Part shown: positions 45,160 to 54,224 of the stretch, one piece after another
Layout of the letters: the number at the start of each line of letters is the position of its first letter
How positions within the stretch are numbered: position 1 is the stretch's first letter
Assembly: GCA_945877425.1 (NCBI GenBank)
Contig: CAMCRZ010000007.1
Coordinates: 31,034-95,033, forward strand
Length of the DNA stretch: 64,000 nucleotides
Direction of reading: 5' to 3'
Source: an uncultured Treponema sp.
GTDB lineage: Bacteria > Spirochaetota > Spirochaetia > Treponematales > Treponemataceae
The notes under the pieces: model-generated
Databases searched by the model: none
What the model saw: the letters and a program-made list of their open reading frames with translations, nothing else
Told to the model about the DNA's origin: nothing
Program-made: the position numbers and the translations under genes

Positions 45160-46032
45160 ATGAGTGAATATGCAGAAAGAATAAGACGGGAATTTGGTGA
45201 AAGCGATTTTCAGCGTGATAAAAATTTAACGACACCGCAGGACATTCAGCGTTATGACAATATTTTTTACGGCAAAGATGGAATGCAGGTGCTGGACGTT
45301 TATCGGCCTAAAAACTCAAGAAAGAAACTGCCTGTAATTTTAAACGTTCACGGCGGCGGCTGGGTTTATGGCACAAAAGAAACGTATCAGTTTTACGCAA
45401 TGGATTTAGCGCAGAAAGATTTTGTCGTCGTCAACTTTACATACAGACTTGCTCCCGAACATAAATTCCCTGCTTTTCTTGAAGACATAAATTCAGTCGT
45501 AAAATGGATTGTAAAAAATTCTGATATTTACGGATTCGATCTTGAAAACTTTTTTGCCACAGGAGACAGTGCAGGCGCTCACATTTTAAGTCTGTACACT
45601 GCTGCCCTTTCAAATGCGGAATTGCAGTCAAAGTTTAAAATCGACTTTATACAGGACTTTAATTTTAAAGCTTTAGTTTTAAATTGCGGAAAGTACAGTT
45701 TTAAAAAAGAAGCTTACAAAGACAGGGAACTGCTTTCTGAACTTTTGGAAACTCCTGATGATGAACAGCTCCTTAACCTTATTGAAACAGTTGATTTTAT
45801 TACGCCGGATTTTCCGCCATCATTCCTTATGACTTGCCAGGGTGATTTCTTAAAGGAACAAACTGTTTTTCTTGTAAAGGAACTTACAAAACAAAACGTA
45901 CCTTTTGAGTTTCATTTTTATCGTGAAGAAAAAGCACAGCTTTGGCATTGCTTCCAGAATACAATCGACTTTGAGCCAGGAAAAAAATGCCGTCAGCAAG
46001 AGTGTGACTTTTTCAAAAGCTTTGTAGTTTAA
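45160..46032 (+). CDS. Alpha/beta-hydrolase (HSL-type esterase/lipase)
   Basis: An intracellular-looking esterase of about 290 residues with no signal peptide. The oxyanion-hole motif HGGGWVYG (about residues 64-71) and the nucleophile elbow GDSAGAH (Ser about 137) are the hormone-sensitive lipase family signature. A late Asp in CQGDFLK and His in QLWHCF complete a plausible triad. The substrate is unknown. The start is uncertain: the ATG at 45160 lacks a clear ribosome binding site, and a TTG at 45130 would add 10 residues. Confidence 0.82.
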   Translation: MSEYAERIRREFGESDFQRDKNLTTPQDIQRYDNIFYGKDGMQVLDVYRPKNSRKKLPVILNVHGGGWVYGTKETYQFYAMDLAQKDFVVVNFTYRLAPEHKFPAFLEDINSVVKWIVKNSDIYGFDLENFFATGDSAGAHILSLYTAALSNAELQSKFKIDFIQDFNFKALVLNCGKYSFKKEAYKDRELLSELLETPDDEQLLNLIETVDFITPDFPPSFLMTCQGDFLKEQTVFLVKELTKQNVPFEFHFYREEKAQLWHCFQNTIDFEPGKKCRQQECDFFKSFVV

Positions 46033-46050
46033 TGCATTGCAACAGTGAAA

Positions 46051-46329
46051 CTAGAAAACTTTAAACTTTCCTTTTTTGCCGCCAGATTTTTCTTCCTGCC
46101 GTTCAGTGCTTTCTTTTGACTTTTCTTTTTGAGCTGCAATAAATTCATCACGTTCGCTTTTTACAACATCAAGAATCTGATCAAAATATACGAGCATGGA
46201 ATTTACGCCTGAACACACTTCTGAATCAGAATCTTCAGCTTCTATTAAAATTTGAAGTGAATCAAAAATCTGATTGTACGCCTTGTTTAATTTAGGATAT
46301 TCCTGAACATAACTTTCTTCTTTTGTCAT
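46051..46329 (-). CDS. Small hypothetical acidic/basic protein
   Basis: A 92-residue protein, unrecognised. The first ~65 residues are helical (YPKLNKAYNQIFDSLQILIEAED, VNSMLVYFDQILDVVKSERDEFIAA), and the tail is low-complexity Lys/Glu/Gly. The start at 46329 (MTKEESYV) has AGAGG 6 nt upstream, which supports it as a real gene. It converges with the esterase gene. Confidence 0.5.
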   Translation of the reverse strand: MTKEESYVQEYPKLNKAYNQIFDSLQILIEAEDSDSEVCSGVNSMLVYFDQILDVVKSERDEFIAAQKEKSKESTERQEEKSGGKKGKFKVF

Positions 46330-46444
46330 ATCTGCCTCTTTTTTCAGCATATACAAAAAAAATCATTTTGTCATTCCTTACATCTTGCCATCACAGCTTT
46401 GTTCAACGGCTTTATAACCTTCATTGTGGCATAATTTTTTTGGA

Positions 46445-46476
46445 AAAATCTGGATATATAAAAATAATCAGATTTT
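46445..46476 (+). promoter_or_regulatory. Inverted repeat upstream of the iron-transporter operon
   Basis: Perfect 8 bp arms AAAATCTG (46445-46452) and CAGATTTT (46469-46476) are separated by 16 A/T-rich bases, 54 bp before the lipoprotein ATG. It could be an operator for a metal-responsive repressor; it is not an obvious Fur box. Confidence 0.35.
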
Positions 46477-46529
46477 ATGTATTTTGTATGTCAGATTAAT
46501 TTTAAACTTGCTTATTTTAAGGAGCGTTT

Positions 46530-47531
46530 ATGAAAAAGTGTTTTCGTTATATTTCAGTGCTTGCTGTTTTAGGTTTATGTGTTCTGTTCGGCTCTTGTCA
46601 GAAAAAATCGGAACTCCGCATTTATTCAATTATTCACGAAGAAGAGACCCGTGCGCTTACAGAACTTTTTACAAAAAAGACAGGAATTCCTGTTACGTAT
46701 TTGCGCGCTACAACTGGCGAACTTGTAAACCGTGTAATTTCAGAAAAGGATAATCCGCAGGCAGATGTTCTTTTAGGCGGCGCTACAAGTTATCATATTC
46801 TTGCAGAAGAAGCAGGTGCTCTTGAAAATTACGTTTCTCCCCTTGCAGAAAACATTCCTGAATATGCAAAGTCAAAAAACGGAACATGGACAGGCTTTTG
46901 TGTCCTGACTTTGGGAATAGGCATAAACGCAAAACGCTTTGAACAGAAATTCCCTGGCACGCCATATCCAAAAACTTGGGAAGACCTTGCAAATCCGCTT
47001 TTCAAAGGTGAAATTGTACTGACAAATCCTGTTGCCTCTTCTACGGCGTATCTTTTTGTGCAGAACCAGTTGCAGCGTCTTGGCTGGAGTGACGGCTGGG
47101 ATTATCTTTTAAGACTTGCACCTCTTGTAGGCCAGTTCCCTGATTCTGGCAGCGCTCCTGCAAAATTGATTGGCACTGGCGAATATGCTCTTGGCGTTTC
47201 GTATCTTCATGCTCTTGCAAAATATGCTTCGGAAGGTTTTGACATTCAGCTTGCCGCTCCTCCAAAATCAGTTGGCGATGTTGACTGCATTTCAATTATG
47301 AAAAATACAAAAAACCTTGATGCTGCTAAAAAGTTTGTAGACTTTATGCTTTCTACAGAAGCCCAGGAACTTATGAGTTCAATTGATTTTACAGTTCCGG
47401 TAAATCCTGAGGCAAAGGCTGCAAAAGGTTCAATTCCATTGAGCGAAATTGATTTGATTGATTACGATGCAAAACTTGCGGCTTCTCAAAAAGAAGAAGT
47501 TCTTGAAAAGTGGAGCAAAGAAGTAAAGTAA
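46530..47531 (+). CDS. Iron(III)-type ABC transporter substrate-binding lipoprotein
   Basis: The signal peptide ends at the lipobox FGSC, giving a lipid-anchored periplasmic binding protein of 333 residues. The mature protein resembles FbpA/AfuA-type ferric-ion binders and related class (LRIYSIIHEEETRALTELFTKKTGIPV, ADVLLGGATSYHILAEEAGAL, LGIGINAKRF). Such proteins bind Fe3+ or, in related groups, phosphonates or thiamine, so the substrate is likely but not proven. AAGGAGC precedes the ATG. The permease and ATPase genes follow directly. Confidence 0.85.
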   Translation: MKKCFRYISVLAVLGLCVLFGSCQKKSELRIYSIIHEEETRALTELFTKKTGIPVTYLRATTGELVNRVISEKDNPQADVLLGGATSYHILAEEAGALENYVSPLAENIPEYAKSKNGTWTGFCVLTLGIGINAKRFEQKFPGTPYPKTWEDLANPLFKGEIVLTNPVASSTAYLFVQNQLQRLGWSDGWDYLLRLAPLVGQFPDSGSAPAKLIGTGEYALGVSYLHALAKYASEGFDIQLAAPPKSVGDVDCISIMKNTKNLDAAKKFVDFMLSTEAQELMSSIDFTVPVNPEAKAAKGSIPLSEIDLIDYDAKLAASQKEEVLEKWSKEVK

Positions 47532-47532
47532 T

Positions 47533-49170
47533 TTGAGAAAAATTGATTTTAACAAAAACAGCAGGTCACTGTTTGCAGCGTGGTCTGTTGTTTTTATTTT
47601 TTTAAGTGTCTGTGTAGTTTTTCCTCTTTTCTGCGTTTTAATTTCTGTTCGTGCTTCAGATTTTGCAAAAGTTTTTTCTTCTGCAAATTTTCATCAGGCT
47701 GTTAAAAATACTTTTCTTGAATGTCTTGCTTCGTCCTCTGTTTCTGTTTTGATTGGCTATGTTTTTGCGTACGCTGTAGTAAAGGGAAATATTCCGTTTA
47801 AAAAGTTTTTTTCGTTTGTTCCTCTTGTTCACTTGATGACGCCGCCGTTTGTGGGAGGGCTTTCGTTCATTCTGCTTTTGGGGCGGCAGGGTTTTGTAAC
47901 TCATCATCTTTTAGGCTTGAATGTTTCGCTTTACGGATTTTGGGGACTTTTGATTGCGCAGGGATTGTGTTTTTTTCCCATGGCGTATTTGATTTGCCTT
48001 CAGTCTCTTCTTGCAATTAATCCTAATCTTGAACAGGCTGCAAGAAGTATGGGCGCAGGGAATTTAAAAATTTTCTTTTCCATTACACTGCCTTTGAGCG
48101 CACCTGGAATTCTCTCGTCGTTTTTATTTGTCGCCGTAAATGTTTTGAGCGACTTTGGAAATCCTCTTATTGTTGCAGGCAGGTTCCGTGTTCTTGCTGT
48201 TGAAATTTACACTCAGCTTACAGGCTGGCTCAATGTGGGAACAAGTGCGGTTCTTGGAATTGTGCTTATAATTCCGTCTGTTGTTCTGTTTGTAATTCAG
48301 AATAAAATGCTGAAAAATTTTATGCCGAAAATTTCAAGTATCGGCGGAAAGAATTCTTTTTCTGGCGGAATTGATTTTAACGCAAAAAAATATTTTGGAC
48401 CCGCTTCTTCTTTTTTAATGACGCTGTTTGTAATTTTTATTTCGCTTTGTGTGGCTGCCCAGTTCATTGCAATCATCGTGGGAAGTTTTCAAAAACTCTG
48501 GGGCGTAAACACAAGTTTTACTCTGGAACATTTTCTTGCCGTAAAGCATTATTCAAAGGGACTTGTAAATTCTGTTTTATTTGCCTTGATTGCAGCGGTT
48601 TTGAGCACGGCGTTTGCGGCGGTTTCATCGTACATTGTTCACAGGACAGATTGTGCCTTGAAAAATATGATTGACATTTTTTCGCAAATTCCTTCGAGCA
48701 TTCCGGGCAGCCTTCTTGGACTTGCAATCAGCATTGCTTCCAACATTCTGAATTTTCACGCATCGCCTGTCCTGATTGTAATTGCAATGACAGTGGCGTT
48801 TCTTCCGTTCAGTTACAGAATTATTTCCCAGTCTTATGCGCAGATTAGTCTGACCCTTGACGACAGTTCACGCTCCCTTGGTGCAAATCAGATGCGGACG
48901 CTTTTTTCTGTAATTGCTCCCATTGCGTCTAACGGAATTTTTTCAGGCTTTATTTATGATTTTATCCGCGGAGTTGGAACTTTGAGCGCAGTCATTTTTC
49001 TTGTTTCTTTTAACACACCGCTTACTTCTATAAATATTGTAAATCTTGCAGAACAGGGCGACTGGGGAAAATCATGCGCACTTGCTTTTATTCTGACTTT
49101 GATTACATTTTTAATTTTGGGAACAGGTTATGGAATTATTAAAATTAGAGAACGTAAAATTCGCTTATAA
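47533..49170 (+). CDS. Iron(III)-type ABC transporter permease, fused double domain
   Basis: A 545-residue permease with two complete BPD_transp_1 halves, each having an EAA-type loop (NPNLEQAARSMGAGNLKIFFSITLP and LTLDDSSRSLGANQMRTLFSVIAP). This two-in-one layout is typical of FbpB-like permeases. Roughly twelve membrane helices can be counted. The start is a TTG 1 nt after the binding-protein stop; no better start exists nearby. Its end overlaps the ATPase gene by 41 bp. Confidence 0.88.
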   Translation: MRKIDFNKNSRSLFAAWSVVFIFLSVCVVFPLFCVLISVRASDFAKVFSSANFHQAVKNTFLECLASSSVSVLIGYVFAYAVVKGNIPFKKFFSFVPLVHLMTPPFVGGLSFILLLGRQGFVTHHLLGLNVSLYGFWGLLIAQGLCFFPMAYLICLQSLLAINPNLEQAARSMGAGNLKIFFSITLPLSAPGILSSFLFVAVNVLSDFGNPLIVAGRFRVLAVEIYTQLTGWLNVGTSAVLGIVLIIPSVVLFVIQNKMLKNFMPKISSIGGKNSFSGGIDFNAKKYFGPASSFLMTLFVIFISLCVAAQFIAIIVGSFQKLWGVNTSFTLEHFLAVKHYSKGLVNSVLFALIAAVLSTAFAAVSSYIVHRTDCALKNMIDIFSQIPSSIPGSLLGLAISIASNILNFHASPVLIVIAMTVAFLPFSYRIISQSYAQISLTLDDSSRSLGANQMRTLFSVIAPIASNGIFSGFIYDFIRGVGTLSAVIFLVSFNTPLTSINIVNLAEQGDWGKSCALAFILTLITFLILGTGYGIIKIRERKIRL

Positions 49171-50083
49171 AGATACGGCTGTTATTGATGATTTTAATTT
49201 GTCTGTTGAAGAAGGAAGTTTTACCACTTTGCTCGGTTCAAGCGGCTGCGGAAAGACTACGATTTTGCGCCTCATTTCCGGGTTTTTAAATGTGCAGGAA
49301 GGCTTTGTAAAAATCAATGGCGAAATTCAAAACGGAATTCTTCCGAACAAGCGCAAAGTTGGAATGGTTTTTCAGGACTATGCGCTTTTTCCTCACCTGA
49401 CTGTTGAACAAAATCTTTTTTACGGACTGAATTTAAAAAAGCCTTCAAAAGAACAGAAAGCCCTTGATAAGCAGATTGTAAAAACTACTGCAAAAAATCT
49501 TGATATAGATTCCCTTATGAACCGTTTTCCTTCTGAACTTTCTGGCGGTCAGCAGCAGCGTGTTGCACTTGGGCGTGCTCTTGTTCTTGAACCGAAAATC
49601 CTTTTGATGGACGAACCTCTTTCTTCGCTTGATACAAACCTTCGCCTTAAAGTCCGTGAAGAACTTAAAGAAATCCAGCAGCGGCTTAAAATCACAACTG
49701 TGTATGTAACTCACGACAGGGAAGAAGCGTTTTCTCTTTCTGATAAAATCGCCGTAATGAACAAGGGAAAAATCGTTCAGTATGATACGCCTGAAAATTT
49801 ATACTTTGAACCCAACAGCCGCTTTTGCGCAGAATTTTCCGGCGCGTCGAATTTCATTTTGCAGGACGGAAAAACTTTTCTAGTGCGCCCAGACTGGTTT
49901 GCAATTACAGGCAACGGTTCTGTAAATGGCAGAATAATTTCTTCATCATTTTTAGGCAGCCGCATTGAATACAAAGTCCAGACAGAAAATCAAATTCTTA
50001 CAGTTGATTCAAGCAGCATAAACCGTAAAATCGAAATCGGCGAAAACCTTTGCCTTGAAATTCTCAGAAAAGTAGAAGTTTAA
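49130..50083 (+). CDS. Iron(III)-type ABC transporter ATP-binding protein
   Basis: A 317-residue ATPase: GSSGCGKTT, FQDYALFPHLTVEQNL, LSGGQQQRVALGRALV, ILLMDEPLSSLDTNLR and VTHDREEAFSLSDKI. The C-terminal ~80 residues form a TOBE-like domain. It completes the importer with the two genes upstream. The ATG lies inside the 3' end of the permease gene. Confidence 0.93.
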   Translation: MELLKLENVKFAYKDTAVIDDFNLSVEEGSFTTLLGSSGCGKTTILRLISGFLNVQEGFVKINGEIQNGILPNKRKVGMVFQDYALFPHLTVEQNLFYGLNLKKPSKEQKALDKQIVKTTAKNLDIDSLMNRFPSELSGGQQQRVALGRALVLEPKILLMDEPLSSLDTNLRLKVREELKEIQQRLKITTVYVTHDREEAFSLSDKIAVMNKGKIVQYDTPENLYFEPNSRFCAEFSGASNFILQDGKTFLVRPDWFAITGNGSVNGRIISSSFLGSRIEYKVQTENQILTVDSSSINRKIEIGENLCLEILRKVEV

Positions 50084-50168
50084 AATCTTCTTTCAAAGAC
50101 TGCGCTTCTGCTTCTGCTCCTGAATTCTGTCGGAAAATCCCTTCTGCTTTAAAAAGTCAGACACTTTT

Positions 50169-50528
50169 TCATTTATCATGATGTTCTCCGTGATGAGAGC
50201 ATTTTGCATTAAAATCAGGATTCAGTTCACCTTTAGCAAAAAGTTCTGCTGCTTTATCGGCACTTCCTGTAATTCCCGGCATTTCCTTTAATCCTGCTGA
50301 TGCAATTGCGTCTACTGCACCTTGTCCCCGGTTTCCCAAAATCAGCACTTCTACTCCAAGACTTTTCAAATAAGGAGGCAAAGCGTGATGTCCGTTACCA
50401 CCGTTGTCTATTACTTCTGAAGAAATGATTTTTCCTTCTTCAATCTGATAAATCTTAAAGTATTGTGTTTTTCCAAAATGCTGAAATACGTTTCCCGTGT
50501 CTTTTTCGTATGTTACTGCAACTTTCAT
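50169..50528 (-). CDS. NifX/NifB-type Fe-Mo cofactor domain protein
   Basis: A 119-residue protein of the dinitrogenase iron-molybdenum cofactor family: VAVTYEKDTGNVFQHFGKTQYFKIY, LPPYLKSLGVEVLILGNRGQGAVDAI. The tail is metal-binding (CSHHGEHHDK). No nitrogenase genes are nearby; stand-alone members are common in anaerobes and probably handle Fe-S or other metal cofactors. AGGAG lies 6 nt before the ATG. The promoter upstream contains a perfect 14 bp palindrome. Confidence 0.87.
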   Translation of the reverse strand: MKVAVTYEKDTGNVFQHFGKTQYFKIYQIEEGKIISSEVIDNGGNGHHALPPYLKSLGVEVLILGNRGQGAVDAIASAGLKEMPGITGSADKAAELFAKGELNPDFNAKCSHHGEHHDK

Positions 50529-50558
50529 TGTGACTCCTGAAATTTAATTTTTATATTG

Positions 50559-50586
50559 AGTATACTGAATATTCAGTTTTGTGCAA
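50559..50586 (-). promoter_or_regulatory. Promoter with 14 bp palindromic operator for the NifX-like gene
   Basis: On the minus strand TTGCAC (50586-50581), 16 bp, TATACT (50564-50559). The spacer is almost filled by the perfect palindrome ACTGAATATTCAGT (50564-50577), which overlaps the edge of the -10 and would block polymerase if bound. Confidence 0.5.
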
Positions 50587-50650
50587 AGTTTGCATGCAAA
50601 AGTTCATTCTTTTAGCAATTCATTCAGCAATAGAACAACCACCTGCTCTG

Positions 50651-50659
50651 TGATATAAT
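50651..50659 (+). promoter_or_regulatory. Extended -10 promoter of the DUF1703 gene
   Basis: TGA-TATAAT (50651-50659) within the 16-mer TGTGATATAATGGAGA, which also occurs at the hsdM promoter (56347-56362). The ATG is only 11 nt further, with GGAGACGGAAA between. Confidence 0.5.
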
Positions 50660-50670
50660 GGAGACGGAAA

Positions 50671-52251
50671 ATGAACGAAAGATATTTGCCCATCGGCATT
50701 CAGGATTTTGAAAAACTTCGCAACGGAAATTATGTGTACGCTGACAAAACGCATTTGATTTATCAGCTAGCACGCACAAGCACTCCATATTTCCTTAGCC
50801 GACCGCGCCGTTTTGGGAAGAGCCTTCTGCTTTCAACGATGGAAGCATATTTTCTTGGCAAAAAGGAACTGTTCAAGGGGCTTGCAATAGAAAAACTTGA
50901 AAAGGACTGGACTGAATATCCTGTGCTGAAGATAAGTTTCGGGCGAGGCTCTTACGAAACGAAAGACAAGCTCCTTTCTGTAATCGATGCAATGCTCTGT
51001 GAATACGAAAGGCTGTACGGAGTTGAAAAACGGTCTGACAATCCTTCCGTCCGCCTTGTAAATTTGATAGAAGCCGCCAGTGAAAAGACAGGGAAAAAAG
51101 TTGTCATTTTAATTGACGAATACGACAAGCCTATTCTGGATGCGCTCTACACCGAATACGAAGAGCAGAACCGCCAGGAACTGCGCAATTTCTACAGTCC
51201 GTTAAAAGACAGCGACAAGTACATCCGTTTTCTTTTCCTTACGGGAATTACAAAAGTAAGCCACGTAAACATTTTCAGCGGACTGAACCAGCTGAACGAC
51301 ATCAGCCTTGACAGTGCGTATTCTTCCATCTGCGGAATAGCCGAAAGCGAGCTTGAACAGTATTTTGAGCCGGAAATTGCAGCCCTTGCAGAAGCACAGG
51401 AAATGACATTTGGCGAAACGACTGAAAAACTTGCCCTGATGTATGACGGATATCACTTTTCTTATCCAGGAGAAGGGGTGTATAATCCGTTCTGCCTTTT
51501 AAAATGCTTTTACTCAAAGAATTTCGGCTCGTACTGGTTTGAAAGCGGAACTCCGACCTTCCTTGTAAAGACGCTGCAGTACCAGCCAGTGGAACTTGAA
51601 AACCTTGTAAACGGAAGGCTTGCTACGGAAAACCAGTTCAAGAACTACGACCCAGACAGCAAGAACATGTTGGCGGTGGTTTACCAGAGCGGCTACCTTA
51701 CAATCAAAGGGTATGACAGGGAAACAGCCCTTTACACCCTTGACTTTCCGAACCGTGAAGTTGAAGAGGGATTTCTTGAAGTTCTGCTTAAAAAATTCGT
51801 GACTGCACCTTATGATGAAATCGGGCTTGAAATCAACAACATGAAAATTGCACTGCGGAACAAGAACGTTGACAAGGTTCTTGCAATAATAAAGTCAGCC
51901 ATTGCCGATTTGCCTACGGTTGTAAAGAAAGACATGTGCGAAAACTACTACGAGTCCGTGACCCACTTAATGTTCCGCATGACAGGCTTTCGGGTTGTGT
52001 CTGAATTGCAGTCAGTTGCAGGGCGGAGCGACGTTGTAGTTGCCACAAAAGATGCCGTCTTTATTTTTGAGCTGAAGATGGACAAAGGCAAGCCGTTTGA
52101 TGAAGTTGCAGATGAAGCCCTTTCCCAGATTGATGCAGGCGGATATGCTGACCGTTTTGCAGTAAGCGGCAAACAGATGTTTAAGGCAGGCGTTGTTTTT
52201 TCCAGTGACGCAAAAGGAATGGTCGGCTGGAAAGTGAAACAGCAAAGTTGA
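50671..52251 (+). CDS. AAA-ATPase-like / PD-(D/E)XK nuclease domain protein (DUF1703)
   Basis: A 526-residue protein of the AAA-ATPase-like (PF09820) plus C-terminal PD-(D/E)XK nuclease (PF08011) type, abundant and often multi-copy in treponemes and Bacteroidetes. Seen are the typical opening LPIGIQDFEKLRNGNYVYADKTHLI, the phosphate loop SRPRRFGKSLLLSTMEAYF, VVILIDEYDKPILDA, and the nuclease end SDVVVATKDAVFIFELKMDKG (D...ExK). The function is unknown; a mobile or defence role has been proposed. It is slightly more G/C-rich than its neighbours, consistent with transfer. Confidence 0.9.
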   Translation: MNERYLPIGIQDFEKLRNGNYVYADKTHLIYQLARTSTPYFLSRPRRFGKSLLLSTMEAYFLGKKELFKGLAIEKLEKDWTEYPVLKISFGRGSYETKDKLLSVIDAMLCEYERLYGVEKRSDNPSVRLVNLIEAASEKTGKKVVILIDEYDKPILDALYTEYEEQNRQELRNFYSPLKDSDKYIRFLFLTGITKVSHVNIFSGLNQLNDISLDSAYSSICGIAESELEQYFEPEIAALAEAQEMTFGETTEKLALMYDGYHFSYPGEGVYNPFCLLKCFYSKNFGSYWFESGTPTFLVKTLQYQPVELENLVNGRLATENQFKNYDPDSKNMLAVVYQSGYLTIKGYDRETALYTLDFPNREVEEGFLEVLLKKFVTAPYDEIGLEINNMKIALRNKNVDKVLAIIKSAIADLPTVVKKDMCENYYESVTHLMFRMTGFRVVSELQSVAGRSDVVVATKDAVFIFELKMDKGKPFDEVADEALSQIDAGGYADRFAVSGKQMFKAGVVFSSDAKGMVGWKVKQQS

Positions 52252-52273
52252 TTAAGCAAAGCAAAATGCAGTG

Positions 52274-53116
52274 CTACAGTTTTTTCATAAAGAATTTTCC
52301 ACGAAGCGCTTTTGTTTCAAGAACGTTTACAAATGCATCAGGATCAATCCGCTTGATTTCATGGAAAAGACTTTCTTCCTGCTCCGTTGAAACGACTGTA
52401 TAAATCATTGTACGCTGAGCACCTTCGTAACCGCCGACACCAGTGAACAAAGTTGCATCGTGATTTGTAACAGATTTTATATGCGAAACAATTTCGTCTT
52501 TCTTTTCTGAAATTATAAGTACTGTAGATTTCTGATAACGCTTGTACAAAATGTTTATAACTTGAGTTGTTGCAAACTGAAAAATAATCGAGTAAAGTGC
52601 CTTGTCCCATCCGAAAAGAATTCCAAACAAAGCAAGCAGAATACAGTTACCTGCAAAAATGTAATTCCAGATACTGAATCCTTTTTTTTCAGCAAAATAA
52701 ATTGAAATAAAATCAGTTCCTCCGCTTGTACCGCCTGCAAAAAGACAAAGGCATACAGAAATTCCGTTTACGATTCCGCCGAAAACAGCGCACAAAAGAA
52801 CATCATCAGTAACAGTAAGCCCCGGAATAAAATCAGTTGCAAGAGCAGAAACTATAATCATCAAAACAGACAGAACGCTAAACTTTTTTCCCACAAACTT
52901 AAAACATACAGCAGCAGGAATAATATTTAAAAGCCAGTAAAACAGACTGTAGGGAATTTTTACATTCAGATATTTCAAAAACACATCCTGAATCAAAAGC
53001 GTAATTCCCGTGAACCCGCCAGGCAAAAGTCCGGCTGTATAAACAAAAGTGTTGATGTTCAGCGCCATTAAAAACGCAGCAGTCAAAACCAGAATAAAAT
53101 CCAAAACATTTCTCAT
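52274..53116 (-). CDS. YitT family membrane protein
   Basis: A 280-residue protein: five or six membrane spans (the YitT_membrane domain, with GLLPGGFTGITLLIQ and FAGGTSGGTDFISIYFAEKKG), then a soluble DUF2179 domain of about 80 residues (STVLIISEKKDEIVSHI, TGVGGYEGAQRTMIYTVVSTEQ). The function is unknown. The promoter is consensus TTGACA (53151-53146), 17 bp, TATATT (53128-53123), ending just 6 nt before the ATG, so the mRNA should be leaderless. It converges with the DUF1703 gene. Confidence 0.9.
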   Translation of the reverse strand: MRNVLDFILVLTAAFLMALNINTFVYTAGLLPGGFTGITLLIQDVFLKYLNVKIPYSLFYWLLNIIPAAVCFKFVGKKFSVLSVLMIIVSALATDFIPGLTVTDDVLLCAVFGGIVNGISVCLCLFAGGTSGGTDFISIYFAEKKGFSIWNYIFAGNCILLALFGILFGWDKALYSIIFQFATTQVINILYKRYQKSTVLIISEKKDEIVSHIKSVTNHDATLFTGVGGYEGAQRTMIYTVVSTEQEESLFHEIKRIDPDAFVNVLETKALRGKFFMKKL

Positions 53117-53165
53117 AAAATCAATATACCTGCATAAAGAAAATATGTCAAAAATGAAAGCTTGC

Positions 53166-53735
53166 TTATGCCCTGGAGTGCTGCAAATCTTTCATAAGCC
53201 GTACAACTTTGGGTCGATTATAACGCTGAAGAATTACGTACTGCATATCCCACAGAGCAGAAAAAATTGAACCTGCCATAACAAGATACGGATAGCCTGT
53301 TTTTTGTGCAAATAAAACCGGAAGCAAAACTGCAAAAATTATAATGATGTGAACGAGTTCAGCCTGAATCATATTTTTTACGATGATTTCCAGCGGAAGT
53401 GTTTTAGTGTCGAACTGTTCGGGAATTGCGGTGACAACGTGCTTTTTCCATTTTTTGACTTTTAGAAATCGGTAAAGTTTTTTTTCAAACTTTTTTGGAC
53501 GAAGCCACGCACTTTCAAGGTTGAACTGATTTTTGTTCCGCAGAAAAAACGTAATAGCCTGCCCGATAAAAGTCCGCACTAAAAAATTGTAGCCTAAAAG
53601 ACACATTACTACGGCAATGCATTTTGTAAAGTCTGAACCGAAGATGAAGTGCAAAAAAATCGCTCCGCACGGAAGCAGCACCGAAAGGGAAACAATCAAT
53701 ATAATTGTAAAAAGTGTTTTTCTTGAAGGTTTCAT
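53166..53735 (-). CDS. Membrane protein of the CrtO-like acyltransferase family
   Basis: A 189-residue membrane protein with about four helices. It has features of the glycosyl-4,4'-diaponeurosporenoate acyltransferase (CrtO) family: FEKKLYRFLKVKKWKKHVV, NMIQAELVHIIII and ILQRYNRPKVVRL. In staphylococci CrtO acylates staphyloxanthin. No carotenoid genes are visible here, so another acyl-transfer role or none should be considered. TAAAAT ends 6 nt before the ATG with TTGAAC 18 bp further, predicting a leaderless mRNA. Confidence 0.6.
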   Translation of the reverse strand: MKPSRKTLFTIILIVSLSVLLPCGAIFLHFIFGSDFTKCIAVVMCLLGYNFLVRTFIGQAITFFLRNKNQFNLESAWLRPKKFEKKLYRFLKVKKWKKHVVTAIPEQFDTKTLPLEIIVKNMIQAELVHIIIIFAVLLPVLFAQKTGYPYLVMAGSIFSALWDMQYVILQRYNRPKVVRLMKDLQHSRA

Positions 53736-53893
53736 TTCTTTATTTTATTCGCCTTTAACATAACAGTTCAATAGGAAAATAAAACTTGTTATTTAACATG
53801 GAACTTGCATTAAACTTTTTTCATCTCAAACCAAAAAATCGTTCCGCCTTTTTGGCTGCTGGAAACTCCGCTGGCGGCGTTTTGAGGCGGTAA

Positions 53894-54223
53894 AGTATCT
53901 GTCCCACACAAGGGGAATGTCCTGTGCAAATTCCCACAGTTGTTGATGAAAAAACAATAAATAAGGGGAGAAATCCGTCAATAGGACTAGGACATGAATT
54001 AATACATGCATTACATAATGCAATGGGAGAAAATGCTAATGATGAAAAAGTTGACCAATATACAAATTTAACAGGAGATGTATTATATTATAGTAATAAG
54101 AGCTGGAAACCTAATAAAGAAGAGTTGAGAACTGTTGGAATTCCTGGATTTACAAATGAAGGTGATATTACTGAAAATATGCTCAGGGAAGAGCAAGATT
54201 ATTATTTGAGGTCACAGTATTAA
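53894..54223 (+). pseudogene. Truncated polymorphic-toxin domain with HELIH metalloprotease motif
   Basis: The readable frame starts after a stop at 53891. The first usable start is a GTG at 53924, giving 99 residues. It contains IGLGHELIHAL (His 24, Glu 25, His 28), the zinc motif of M91-like effector proteases found at the C-terminus of Rhs/polymorphic toxins. No delivery or Rhs repeat region is present upstream, so this looks like a detached toxin tip. The DNA is clearly more A/T-rich than the flanks. A putative immunity gene begins 1 nt after its stop. Confidence 0.6.
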
Positions 54224-54224
54224 T

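Noticed and set aside
53826..54023. Minus-strand frame across the toxin fragment
   Set aside because: The HELIH motif on the plus strand is meaningful, and the reverse frame is a shadow of it.
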